Positions 52,301-60,490 of a stretch of 64,000 bases of DNA are shown piece after piece (the first letter of the stretch is position 1; the number at the start of each line of letters is the position of its first letter). The stretch covers positions 124,001 to 188,000 of the forward strand of contig NZ_CAJZAG010000009.1 of assembly GCF_914271485.1 (NCBI RefSeq), written 5' to 3'. The notes below the pieces were generated by a model that was not told where the DNA came from, did not search any database, and was given only the letters and a program-made list of their open reading frames with translations. A program made the position numbers and the translations under genes. This DNA comes from Cupriavidus pampae (GTDB taxonomy: Bacteria > Pseudomonadota > Gammaproteobacteria > Burkholderiales > Burkholderiaceae).

Positions 52301-52354
52301 TGGCGAAGATCGTTGATTTATAAGGATTTATTTACAACATTGCAGTCATGCTGT

Positions 52355-52378
52355 GTTGCATGCAACGTTTCATGAAAC
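52355..52378. promoter_or_regulatory. Two abutting 12-bp palindromes (activator binding sites)
   Basis: GTTGCATGCAAC (52355-52366) and GTTTCATGAAAC (52367-52378) are perfect palindromes in tandem, sharing GTTKCATGMAAC. They lie about 80-100 bases upstream of the predicted transcription start, the normal place for enhancer sites of sigma-54 activators, and 46 bases before the activator gene, so they may also autoregulate it. Confidence 0.7.
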
Positions 52379-52423
52379 AATGGCGCAACATCTCTGCGAC
52401 GCTTCCGCGACATCCAACGCGCC

Positions 52424-54379
52424 ATGACCACCGCCCTTGCCGACCGCCCATTCCGGCCTCGCCTCTGCTTTATCAGCTACCGGCATCTGAGCAATTTCGC
52501 GATGAGCGTGCTCGACGAGTACGCGGACCGCGCCGATATCGAGGTGGTCAACGGGTCGTTCGATGCGGCGCTTACGTTCGCGCGCGAACGCATCCGGCTC
52601 GGCACGGCCGACGCGTTCATCAGCGCGGGCGCCAATGCCACGATCCTGCGCGGCGCGTTGCGCGTGCCGGTGGCCACGATCAAGCTGAGCGGGTTCGATC
52701 TGCTGCTGGCACTGATGAACGCCCGACGCGTCTCCAGTCGCGTGGGCGTGGTGATGTACGGCGCGCCGATTCCGGAGCTCGATGCGATCAAGGACCTGCT
52801 CAAGATCGAGGTGGCGCAATACGCGTATCGCACGCCCGACGAGGCGCGGCACTGCTTCGCGCTGCTGGCGCGCGATCGCTACGAGGTGGTGGTGGGGTCG
52901 AGCCTGGTGCTCGAGTTCGCCGAGCAGTACGGCATGCAGGGGCATCTGGCGTATTCGCTGGCGGCGGTGCGCCAGGGCATCGAAGATGCGATCGAACTCG
53001 CGCGCGCGGCGCGGTTGGAGGCCAGCCGCTATGAACAGCTGAATGGCGTGGTGCATAACCTGCAGGAAGCAGTGCTGGCGGTCGATCGCGAGCATCGAAT
53101 CGTTGCGCTCAATCCGCCGATGGAAAAGCTGCTGGGGCGGCCACAGGCGCAGTTGCTGCGGCAGTCGCTCGAGACCATCGAACCGGCGCTGTCGCTCGCG
53201 CATACGCTCGAGACCGGCGCGCAGGATCGCGCGGCGGTGTTGCGGCTGGCGCAGCGTGACTGGATCGTCAACCGCACGCCGATCCGCGAGCATGGACAGA
53301 TCGTCGGCGCGGCCATCACGCTCTACGATGCGCGCACGATTCACGATGCCGATGCCAGTCTGCGTAGCCAGCAGCGACATCGCCAGCCCACCGCGCGCCA
53401 CAACTTCGACAGCCTGATCGGCCGCAGCGAGCCGTTTCGGCGCGCATGCGCCACCGCGCAGCGATTCGCGCGCACGGATATGACGATCCTGCTGTCCGGC
53501 GAGAGCGGCGTGGGCAAGGAGTTGTTTGCGCAGGCCATTCACAACGCGAGCGCGCGCGCCGCGCGGCCGTTTGTGGCCCTCAATTGCGCGGCGTTTCCCG
53601 AATCGTTGCTCGAGAGCGAGCTGTTTGGCTACGACGAAGGGGCGTTCACGGGCTCGCGGCGCGGCGGCAAGCGCGGGCTGTTCGAGGCTGCCCATACGGG
53701 CACGTTGTTTCTCGACGAGATCGGCGACATGCCGGTGTCTTTGCAGACGCGGCTGTTACGCGTGTTGCAGGAACGCGAGATCGTGCGGCTGGGCGGTGCG
53801 CTGCCGATTCCGGTCAACGTGCGCGTGATCGCCGCCACCCATCAGCCGTTACGCGCGCTGATCGCCAGCAAGCAATTTCGGCAGGATCTGTATTACCGCA
53901 TCAATACGCTTCACTTGCCCCTGCCCGCGCTGCGCGAGCGGCCGGAGGACATCGCACCGCTGGCCGAGGCGTTATTGCGGCGCAGCCTCGGGCGGCTCGG
54001 CTCGAATCTCGATGCGACGCGCCTGCTTGCGCGCGTATTGCCGCGACTGGAGGCGTTTCCGTGGCCGGGTAATGTGCGCGAGCTCGAGAATATCTGCGAC
54101 CGCATGGCGGTGTTCTTCTCGCAATGGCGGCATGAGGACGAGGTCGACTTTGCCGAGCTGCGGCACGATTGCGCGGAACTGTATGAGCAAGCCGATGCGC
54201 CTGGGCGTGCGCGCACCGAGGTGACGGCGAGCCTGACGCAGGCTCCGATACAACGCGAACATGCACGCGATGTGCTCGACGCCTGCGGCGGCAACCGGCA
54301 GGAAGCCGCGCGGCAACTCGGCATCAGCCGCGCCACGCTCTGGCGCTGGCTGCGCGACGACGCCGCCGCGCAACCCTGA
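52424..54379 (+). CDS. PrpR-type sigma-54-dependent activator
   Basis: A 651-residue regulator. Residues 10-200 form a PrpR_N-like ligand domain (CFISYRHLSNFAMSVLDEYA), followed by a PAS-like part (about 210-310), an AAA+ sigma-54 interaction domain (Walker A GESGVGKE at about 359-366, GAFTGS at about 406, DEIGDMP Walker B) and a Fis-type HTH (NRQEAARQLGISRATLWRWL). The sigma-54 contact loop reads GAFTGS instead of GAFTGA. It is flanked by two -24/-12 promoters, so it probably activates both Bug-containing operons in response to a small organic acid. Confidence 0.92.
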   Translation: MTTALADRPFRPRLCFISYRHLSNFAMSVLDEYADRADIEVVNGSFDAALTFARERIRLGTADAFISAGANATILRGALRVPVATIKLSGFDLLLALMNARRVSSRVGVVMYGAPIPELDAIKDLLKIEVAQYAYRTPDEARHCFALLARDRYEVVVGSSLVLEFAEQYGMQGHLAYSLAAVRQGIEDAIELARAARLEASRYEQLNGVVHNLQEAVLAVDREHRIVALNPPMEKLLGRPQAQLLRQSLETIEPALSLAHTLETGAQDRAAVLRLAQRDWIVNRTPIREHGQIVGAAITLYDARTIHDADASLRSQQRHRQPTARHNFDSLIGRSEPFRRACATAQRFARTDMTILLSGESGVGKELFAQAIHNASARAARPFVALNCAAFPESLLESELFGYDEGAFTGSRRGGKRGLFEAAHTGTLFLDEIGDMPVSLQTRLLRVLQEREIVRLGGALPIPVNVRVIAATHQPLRALIASKQFRQDLYYRINTLHLPLPALRERPEDIAPLAEALLRRSLGRLGSNLDATRLLARVLPRLEAFPWPGNVRELENICDRMAVFFSQWRHEDEVDFAELRHDCAELYEQADAPGRARTEVTASLTQAPIQREHARDVLDACGGNRQEAARQLGISRATLWRWLRDDAAAQP

Positions 54380-54394
54380 CCCATCATTACGTGC

Positions 54395-55375
54395 TTACTG
54401 CACCGTGATGCCGACCGACTTCACCAGCTTCTCGATATTCACGCTGTCGTTGCGAATCAGCGTGGCAAACTCCGGCGCATCGGCGTAGTTCACTTCGGTG
54501 CCGCTCTCGGTCAGGCGCCGGCGCAGCTCGGGGTCGGCCAGGCTGGTCGCGAGCGCGGTACGAAGCTTCTGCTGAACGTCCTTCGGCGTGGCCTTGAGCA
54601 CCGTTACGCCGTACCACGGGTACATCTCGAAGCCCGGATATCCCTGCTCGGCGATGGTCGCCAGCGACGGCATCGCCGACGAGCGTTTCGGCGTAGTCAC
54701 GCCCAGCGCGCGGAACTTGCCACTCTTGATATGCGGCAGGCTCGAGACGATGGTGTCGAAGTACGCATCGACGCTGCCAGCCATCAGCGCGGGAATTGCT
54801 TCGGCGGCGCCCTTGAACGGCACGTGGACCATATCGATGCCGGCGGTCTGCTTGAACATCTCGCCGGCCAGATGCGACGTGGTGCCCTGCCCGAACGACG
54901 CGTAATTGACCTTGCCCGGATGCGCCTTGGCATAGGCGACAAACTCGGCGAGCGAGTTCACCGGCATCGAACTGTTGACGACGAGCACCAGCGACTGCAC
55001 ACCCACCTCGCCGATCGGCTCGAAATTATCGGGGTTGTACGGCAGCTTGGAGTAGAGGAATCGATTGCTGACCAGCGTGCTGTTGGAACCGAGCAGCACC
55101 GTATAACCATCGGCCGGCGCATTCGCGGCGGTCTGCGCGCCAATGATGCCGCCCGCACCAGGACGGTTCTCGATCAGCACCGAGGTCTTGAGCTCCAATG
55201 CCATGCGCTCGCCCAGAAAGCGGGCAATGCTGTCGGTACCGCCACCGGCCGGAAACGGCACCACAATCCTCACCGGCCGCGTCGGCCATTTCTCGGGCGC
55301 CTGCGCATGCGCGAGCGAGAACAACGAAAGAAGCACTGCACCCACTGCGGAAAGCTGTCTGAGTGTTCGGTTCAT
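54395..55375 (-). CDS. Bug-family (TctC-like) solute-binding protein
   Basis: A 326-residue periplasmic receptor with signal (SLFSLAHA), VRIVVPFPAGGGTDSIAR and ENRPGAGGIIGAQT. Start chosen at 55375 (MNRTLRQL), with GTGGA upstream; an ATG at 55387 would leave almost no leader after the sigma-54 promoter. It is convergent with the activator gene (15 bases between stops). The promoter indicates control by that activator. Confidence 0.9.
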   Translation of the reverse strand: MNRTLRQLSAVGAVLLSLFSLAHAQAPEKWPTRPVRIVVPFPAGGGTDSIARFLGERMALELKTSVLIENRPGAGGIIGAQTAANAPADGYTVLLGSNSTLVSNRFLYSKLPYNPDNFEPIGEVGVQSLVLVVNSSMPVNSLAEFVAYAKAHPGKVNYASFGQGTTSHLAGEMFKQTAGIDMVHVPFKGAAEAIPALMAGSVDAYFDTIVSSLPHIKSGKFRALGVTTPKRSSAMPSLATIAEQGYPGFEMYPWYGVTVLKATPKDVQQKLRTALATSLADPELRRRLTESGTEVNYADAPEFATLIRNDSVNIEKLVKSVGITVQ

Positions 55376-55410
55376 TCCACGCACCATAGAGTAGTCGGCG
55401 CCAGTCAGTC

Positions 55411-55426
55411 AGCAACTTGCATGCCA
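55411..55426 (-). promoter_or_regulatory. Sigma-54 (-24/-12) promoter for Bug receptor
   Basis: On the minus strand TGGCATG (55426-55420), four bases, then TTGCT (55415-55411), matching TGGCAYG-N4-TTGCW with one change. It lies 36 bases upstream of the chosen Bug start. Confidence 0.7.
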
Positions 55427-55459
55427 TGAAAGATGGACGTGGTTTCCCCGTTAAGGGGC

Positions 55460-55470
55460 GTTGCATCAAC
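55460..55470. promoter_or_regulatory. GTTG-CAT-CAAC inverted repeat upstream of Bug promoter
   Basis: This resembles the palindrome GTTGCATGCAAC at 52355 with one base less, and lies about 35 bases beyond the -24 element. It may be a binding site of the same activator. Confidence 0.45.
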
Positions 55471-55498
55471 CTTCTCAAGATTTCTCATCGATTCTGAT

Positions 55499-55521
55499 AC
55501 TTCTCAAAAGTCGTGAGAAGT
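55499..55521. repeat. 8-bp inverted repeat with TTCTCA half-sites
   Basis: ACTTCTCA and TGAGAAGT are perfect arms separated by 7 bases; further TTCTCA half-sites lie at 55472-55477 and 55482-55487. It follows the crotonase stop (55534) on the minus strand but no T-run follows, so a protein-binding site is at least as likely as a terminator. Confidence 0.5.
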
Positions 55522-55533
55522 CCTGAGACAAAC

Positions 55534-56370
55534 CTACTCTCCCACCGACGCCTGTGGCCCGATATGCCTGCCGAAATCGCGCTCCAGCTCTGAGCGCTTC
55601 TGCATGCCGCGACTCACCAGCGCGCCCAGACGCTTGCGGCCATCCTCTGACATCACGCCTTTGCGGAACGCGTCAAGCGCAGGTGGGAAGACGCTGTCGT
55701 GCGGAAGCGTGACGTCATTGACGAGCGACTTGGCTGCGGCCAGCGCGGTCTTGTCGAAGCTGGCGACGCGCTCGGCGAAGCGTTGCACGAACGCGTCCAG
55801 CTCGGCGTCGGGGACGGCGCGGTTGATATAGCCGTAGCGCTCGGCCAGATCGGCATCGAAGTCATCGCCGCCCAGCACAACCTCCAGCGTGCGGCCGCGG
55901 CCCATGAGTTCCGCCATGCGGACCATGGGGTTGCCGCCCGGTGGCGCCGAAATGCCGATTTCCGGCTGGCCGAGAATCGCTTTCTCGCGGCTGGCAAAGC
56001 GCATGTCGCAGGCCAGCACGAACTCGCTGCCGGCCCCGCGCGCGCGCCCGCGGATGGCGGCGATGGTCACCACCGGCACACGGCTCAGGCGGGCCAGCAC
56101 GTCGATCCACGGCGCCATGCCGGTCCGCGTCGGCAGCAACCGTGCCGCGCGGGCCGGGTCGCCGAGCACGTCAAAATGCGCGAAAAAGTACTCGGGGTCG
56201 GCGCTGTCGAACACGATCGTGCGCACATCGGCGTCACTCTCGAGTTCGGTAACCAGATCGCTCAACTCCGCGATAGTGTCGTAGTCGATCAGGTTGATCG
56301 GCGGATTGTCGAAGGTCGCCGTCCACAACGCGGGGCTGTGCTTCGTGATCTTGACTTGCGAATCGCTCAT
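55534..56370 (-). CDS. Enoyl-CoA hydratase/isomerase (crotonase) family protein
   Basis: A 278-residue crotonase-fold protein with AAIRGRARGAGSEFVLACDM (oxyanion region) and GQPEIGISAPPGG. It is longer and more divergent at the N-terminus than FadB-type enzymes. The first catalytic Glu position is occupied by Glu in GSEF. AAGGAG lies upstream of the ATG. It lies upstream of the Bug receptor on the same strand but across a sigma-54 promoter. The substrate is unknown; a part in the carboxylate catabolism encoded next door is possible. Confidence 0.85.
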   Translation of the reverse strand: MSDSQVKITKHSPALWTATFDNPPINLIDYDTIAELSDLVTELESDADVRTIVFDSADPEYFFAHFDVLGDPARAARLLPTRTGMAPWIDVLARLSRVPVVTIAAIRGRARGAGSEFVLACDMRFASREKAILGQPEIGISAPPGGNPMVRMAELMGRGRTLEVVLGGDDFDADLAERYGYINRAVPDAELDAFVQRFAERVASFDKTALAAAKSLVNDVTLPHDSVFPPALDAFRKGVMSEDGRKRLGALVSRGMQKRSELERDFGRHIGPQASVGE

Positions 56371-56556
56371 GGCAGGCGTCTCCTTGTTGGCCGGGTAGCT
56401 CTATGTATATGCCCAATCCGAAGCGCGCGCTTCCCGAACGAAGCGTCCTTGCGCACGCGCACTGTCACGGGTCTACGCTGCGAGAGCGTCCAAGGCATCG
56501 TGCGGCGGACGTCGTGGCGGCCATGGCGCGCCGCTCCCGAACAGCGAGGCCCGCGC

Positions 56557-57915
56557 ATGCCCTTCGGTATCCATCATCCCGTCAGTACATTCTCGCCGGT
56601 GGAGGATCTTGGCGATCAGATCGCGCGCCGTCTGCCGGGGCCGCTGAGGGGGGTGGCGCGCAAGCTCGTGCGGAGCTATGCCAACGAGGTCTACAACAGT
56701 GCCGGCATCTCGATCGCGAAGCCGGTGCACGTGGTGCAGGTACCCCCGCCGCCGCAGGGCCGGCGGCTGCGCAAGCCGCCGCCGCAGATGACGGGCCAGC
56801 GCTTCCATCCCTATGCGCAGGGCATGGCCGCATTCCAGCCATATCAGTCCCCCGCGCCACAACCCCGGCAGAACCCGTGGCAGACGCGCCGCGAGGAGAC
56901 CTACGATCCGCCGCCGGCCTATGTCAGCGATCCCGCGCGCGACCCCGCACACCACCCGCAGCCGCAATTCGCACCGCCGCCGGGACCGCCGCCACATTGG
57001 ACGCCACCGACGGCGCCGATGTCGACTTTCCAGCGACCGCCGGCCCCTTCGTACGACACGCGTCCGTGGCATCACCAACCGCCGCCTGTCAACGATCCGA
57101 TCGGTGCCGAGCTACATGCGCAGCTAAACCGGATCGAAGGCGAATACCACGCGACGATGCGCGAGATCGAGGAAGAGCGGCAGTTCAACCAGGCGCTGGC
57201 GAACAGCATGACGGAGGACTACGCTCCCACCGACATGCGAGGCATCGATCCGGCGCTGATCCACGACGAACAGCGCACCATCGCATCCACGCTCAAGGTC
57301 TTGCGGGACATCCCGTTTGCCGCGCCAGATGTCCCGCCGTGGCACACCCTTCCTCCGGAAATCAGTAGCGTGTACAAGGACGAACGGGCCTACCTGCTGG
57401 AGGCATCGGCTGGCGCGACGCGCACCGACCGGATCCACACCGTCCTGACCGCCGAGGGCATGGCGCTGGTGCCGAACTCCGGCACGACGCAAATGGGCGA
57501 CAGAGATGCGAAGGTGTCCGACGAGACCAGGTGGGCCACCAACAATTGCCTGTTGATCTCGCTGATGCAGCACGCCACCGGCGACTACGACAGCCAACAC
57601 GCGCCACTCGTAAACCAGTTTCGCGAGATCCTCGAACAGGACCCCTCGCTGGACATCAAGCCCGGCGACAAGCTGCCGGCCAAGGGCAAGATCGCCAATT
57701 CAATCATGGCACTGATCAACGACACACTGGGGCTGGAGCGGCCGCTGCGCATGATCACGGTCTCCGATGCCTCCGGTCACGTCGTGACCGAGGCCACCGG
57801 CTCCGAAGCCAAGAACCGGCGCGACGTCATGGTCATCGATATGGGCGGCCATTTCGAGGCTGCGGCCCCCATCGAAGTCATCGAAGCACGACGCAGACAC
57901 ATGGAGCCAACATGA
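56557..57915 (+). CDS. Proline-rich protein with UIM-like helix and possible cysteine-protease domain (effector candidate)
   Basis: A 452-residue protein I do not recognise. Residues 1-60 are mixed; about 60-190 are Pro/Gln-rich and disordered. Residues 205-220 (EEERQFNQALANSMTE) fit the ubiquitin-interacting motif pattern: acidic run, hydrophobic, x-x-Ala-hydrophobic-x-x-Ser-x-x-Glu. The C-terminal part has Cys331 in TNNCLLISLMQHATG and His432 in IDMGGHFEAAAPIE, spaced like the Cys and His of OTU/papain-like proteases. No signal peptide or membrane helix. AGCGAGG lies before the ATG. It overlaps the next gene (ATGA). Such a domain mix would suit a deubiquitinase secreted into a eukaryotic host; this is a hypothesis. 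Confidence 0.6.
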   Translation: MPFGIHHPVSTFSPVEDLGDQIARRLPGPLRGVARKLVRSYANEVYNSAGISIAKPVHVVQVPPPPQGRRLRKPPPQMTGQRFHPYAQGMAAFQPYQSPAPQPRQNPWQTRREETYDPPPAYVSDPARDPAHHPQPQFAPPPGPPPHWTPPTAPMSTFQRPPAPSYDTRPWHHQPPPVNDPIGAELHAQLNRIEGEYHATMREIEEERQFNQALANSMTEDYAPTDMRGIDPALIHDEQRTIASTLKVLRDIPFAAPDVPPWHTLPPEISSVYKDERAYLLEASAGATRTDRIHTVLTAEGMALVPNSGTTQMGDRDAKVSDETRWATNNCLLISLMQHATGDYDSQHAPLVNQFREILEQDPSLDIKPGDKLPAKGKIANSIMALINDTLGLERPLRMITVSDASGHVVTEATGSEAKNRRDVMVIDMGGHFEAAAPIEVIEARRRHMEPT

Positions 57916-58319
57916 GCCCTCCTCCACTGAATGGCGTGCGCACGCCTGCCACAAGCGTCACGGATCTCAACGATACGCGCGAGATCGGGCCGAACGAGCG
58001 CGGCCGAACGCTCGGCCGGTCGCGCTCGCTGGGCGCGCAACCGTTGCGCGAGGGCCTGCCGCCGCTCGAGAGCCGGCGGCGCCGCGAGCGCACGCCCTCG
58101 CCCGCGCGCGTGCCCGCGTCCTCATCCGGACCGCTGCCCGAACCCGAACGAGAGGAGCCACCTGAACCGCATCCGCTCTCGATGATGCCGCCGGGCATGG
58201 ACGGTATGCAATCGGTCGCGGAGGCGCAGATGCGCAGCACATGGATTCAGCAGGCTCAGCAGGTTGCCAACACGACGACGCAGGCGGGCAAAGCGTTGGT
58301 CGATCTGACCAAGTCGTAA
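57912..58319 (+). CDS. Disordered partner protein of the effector candidate
   Basis: A 135-residue protein, mostly disordered and rich in Arg, Pro, Glu and Ser up to about residue 95, with a C-terminal amphipathic helix (MRSTWIQQAQQVANTTTQAG). No signal peptide or membrane segment. It is translationally coupled to the effector candidate by a 4-base overlap. No family is recognised. It could be a second secreted protein, a chaperone, or an export partner. Confidence 0.5.
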   Translation: MSPPPLNGVRTPATSVTDLNDTREIGPNERGRTLGRSRSLGAQPLREGLPPLESRRRRERTPSPARVPASSSGPLPEPEREEPPEPHPLSMMPPGMDGMQSVAEAQMRSTWIQQAQQVANTTTQAGKALVDLTKS

Positions 58320-58385
58320 CCGTCACGCGCCGCATTCGGTCTATGATCGCGATCCGACCTCATTCGATGCCGATCGCGAGCGCCC

Positions 58386-59366
58386 ATGCATATCCGCTGG
58401 CTGGAAGACTTTATCTGCCTCGCGCAGGCTGGCAGCCTTGCGCGCGCCGCCGAGTTGCGCAACGTGACGCCGCCCGCGTTCGGCAGGCGCATCCAGGCAC
58501 TCGAAGTCTGGGCCGGCGCGCCGCTGATCGACCGTAGCGCGTATCCGGTACGGCTCACCGCGGAAGGCCGGCAGTTTCTTGAAGCGGCCGAATCGGCCCT
58601 GCGCACGCTCGATGAGACGCGCCTGGCGCTGCGCGCCGCGCATCGCGCGGATGCCAGCACGCTGACCATCGCCACCGGCAAGACGCTCGCGCGCTCGATG
58701 GTGCCGGCGTGGCTTGCCGGGCTGCGGCAGGCACTGCGCGGCGATCCGGTTGGCGACGGCTTTCGCACGCGCCTGTCGACGCATGCCACGCACGATGCGC
58801 TGGAACGCTTTACCGAAGGCCATGCGGATTTCCTGCTGTGCTACAGCCCGCATGATCTGCCCGTCATGCTCGACGATGCCAGCTACACGTTCCATGCCAT
58901 CGGGGTCGAGCGGCTGGTTTGCGTGGCGGCCGCGGATGCCAACGGACGGCCGACATTTCAGATACCACGCGCGAAAGCCGTCGCGGCCGCGCCCAAGGGT
59001 TCCAAGGGCACGGCTGCCACAGCAGCGCGTGGCAAGCCTGCACCGTTCATCGCCTATGCGGAAACGCTGACCATGGGCCGCATGGTCAATCAGGAGATTG
59101 CGCGCCGCAAGCTCGCAAACCAGCTCGATACCGTGGCCATCAGCGATTTCGCCGAATCGGTGCATGAGATGGTGCGTCAGCAGATGGGACTGGCCTGGCT
59201 GCCCGCGCGGCTGATCGCCGACGACCTGCATGCCGGGCGCCTGGTACGGGCCGATCTGCATGGCGGCAACTCGGCCGATCTTGCGCTCGAGATCCGCCTG
59301 TATCGGCCGCGTGCGCCAATGCGGCCGCTGGCCGAAACGTTCTGGCGTGCCGCCACGACGACTTAG
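58386..59366 (+). CDS. LysR-family transcriptional regulator
   Basis: A 326-residue LysR protein with N-terminal HTH (IRWLEDFICLAQAGSLARAA; VTPPAFGRRIQALE). The effector domain contains an unusual Ala/Lys-rich insertion near residues 195-220 (RAKAVAAAPKGSKG). It is followed on the same strand, 126 bases later, by a Bug receptor and an aspartoacylase-type gene, which it may control. Confidence 0.9.
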   Translation: MHIRWLEDFICLAQAGSLARAAELRNVTPPAFGRRIQALEVWAGAPLIDRSAYPVRLTAEGRQFLEAAESALRTLDETRLALRAAHRADASTLTIATGKTLARSMVPAWLAGLRQALRGDPVGDGFRTRLSTHATHDALERFTEGHADFLLCYSPHDLPVMLDDASYTFHAIGVERLVCVAAADANGRPTFQIPRAKAVAAAPKGSKGTAATAARGKPAPFIAYAETLTMGRMVNQEIARRKLANQLDTVAISDFAESVHEMVRQQMGLAWLPARLIADDLHAGRLVRADLHGGNSADLALEIRLYRPRAPMRPLAETFWRAATTT

Positions 59367-59492
59367 TCAGGTCATGCACCATTCCGTCTCATTGCCGAAA
59401 CGGCAAGTGCCATTGCCAAAGCCGCATCATGCGGGCCGCGCCGCTCACTACCATCGCCGTGCATTGACCACGACATCCCTGCCGGAGAGATC

Positions 59493-60470
59493 ATGAAAAC
59501 CCTGCTGCGTGCGGCATGTACCGCTACCCTCGTCGCGACCCTGAGCGCAAGCGCGCTTGCCGCGACCGCGACGTATCCCACCAAGCCGATCACGCTCGTG
59601 GTTGGTTACACCGCCGGCGGTAGCGTCGACCTCGTGGCGCGCTCCATTGCGCCCGAACTCGGCAAGCGGCTCGGCCAGAGCGTGGTGATCGAGAACCTCG
59701 GCGGCGCGGGCGGCACCATTGGCGCGCAGAAGGTCGTCAAGGCGGAGGCCGATGGTTACACGCTACTGCTCGGCTCAGGCAGCGAAGTGTCGATCGCGCG
59801 ACTGACCAACCCCGCCGTGCGCTACGACGGCGAGAAGGACCTCGCGCCCATCACGTTCGTCGGCACGCAGCCGATGGTGCTGGTGGGCAAGCTGCAACTA
59901 CCCGCGAAGGATGCGAAAGAGCTCATCGCGCTTGCGCAGAAGCAGCCCGGCCAGTTGTCGTACGCATCGTCGGGTGTTGGCACGCCGCTGAACCTCGCTG
60001 GCGAACTGATCAAGCAGCAAGGCGGCGTGAATATCACGCATGTGCCGTACAAGGGCGCGTCGGCGATGTCGACCGATCTGCTCGGTGGCCAGATCGATCT
60101 GGCCGTGATGGTGCTGTCGTCCGCACTGCCGCATATCCAGGCCGGTCGCGTGCGTGCCTATGGCGTGACCGAAGCCAAGCGTTCGAGCGTCGCGCCCAAT
60201 GTGCCGGCGCTGGCGGAAACGCCCGCGCTCAAGGGCGTGGACATGGGTGTATGGTTTGGCCTGATGGCGCCCGCCAGCACGCCGAAGCCGGTGGTCGACC
60301 GACTCAACACCGAGATGCAGGCGGTGCTGGCCATGCCTGAGGTGCGTCGCAAGCTCGCGGAAGCCGGCGTCGATGTGACGCCCGGCACGCCGACCGAATT
60401 CGCCGCGTTCGTGCGCCGCGAAACGGGCCGCTACCGCACCATCGTGCAGACCGCCAATATCCGCGAATAA
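59493..60470 (+). CDS. Bug-family (TctC-like) solute-binding protein
   Basis: A 325-residue periplasmic receptor with signal (TLSASALAATA), ITLVVGYTAGGSVDLVAR and ENLGGAGGTIGAQK, all typical Bug motifs. GGAGAGATC precedes the ATG. It lies 20 bases before the aspartoacylase-family gene and probably captures the carboxylate or N-acyl amino acid that this enzyme processes. The family's membrane partners are absent here. Confidence 0.9.
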   Translation: MKTLLRAACTATLVATLSASALAATATYPTKPITLVVGYTAGGSVDLVARSIAPELGKRLGQSVVIENLGGAGGTIGAQKVVKAEADGYTLLLGSGSEVSIARLTNPAVRYDGEKDLAPITFVGTQPMVLVGKLQLPAKDAKELIALAQKQPGQLSYASSGVGTPLNLAGELIKQQGGVNITHVPYKGASAMSTDLLGGQIDLAVMVLSSALPHIQAGRVRAYGVTEAKRSSVAPNVPALAETPALKGVDMGVWFGLMAPASTPKPVVDRLNTEMQAVLAMPEVRRKLAEAGVDVTPGTPTEFAAFVRRETGRYRTIVQTANIRE

Positions 60471-60490
60471 GAACGAGACAGGATTCCCCT

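Noticed and set aside
52254..52301. Longer start of the CoA-transferase at 52301
   Set aside because: That ATG falls within the TGGCAC element of the sigma-54 promoter and upstream of the predicted transcript start.
55499..55521. Rho-independent terminator for the crotonase gene
   Set aside because: The inverted repeat is not followed by a T-run on the minus strand and further half-sites nearby suggest protein binding instead.
55699..56556. N-terminal extension of the effector candidate back to 55699
   Set aside because: It would overlap the crotonase gene on the other strand and contains only basic low-complexity sequence; the ATG at 56557 with a ribosome site is better.
56371..56556. Search for a PIP/hrpII box (TTCG-type repeats) upstream of the effector candidate
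   Set aside because: No TTCGB-N15/16-TTCGB pattern found, so no evidence for Hrp-type control.
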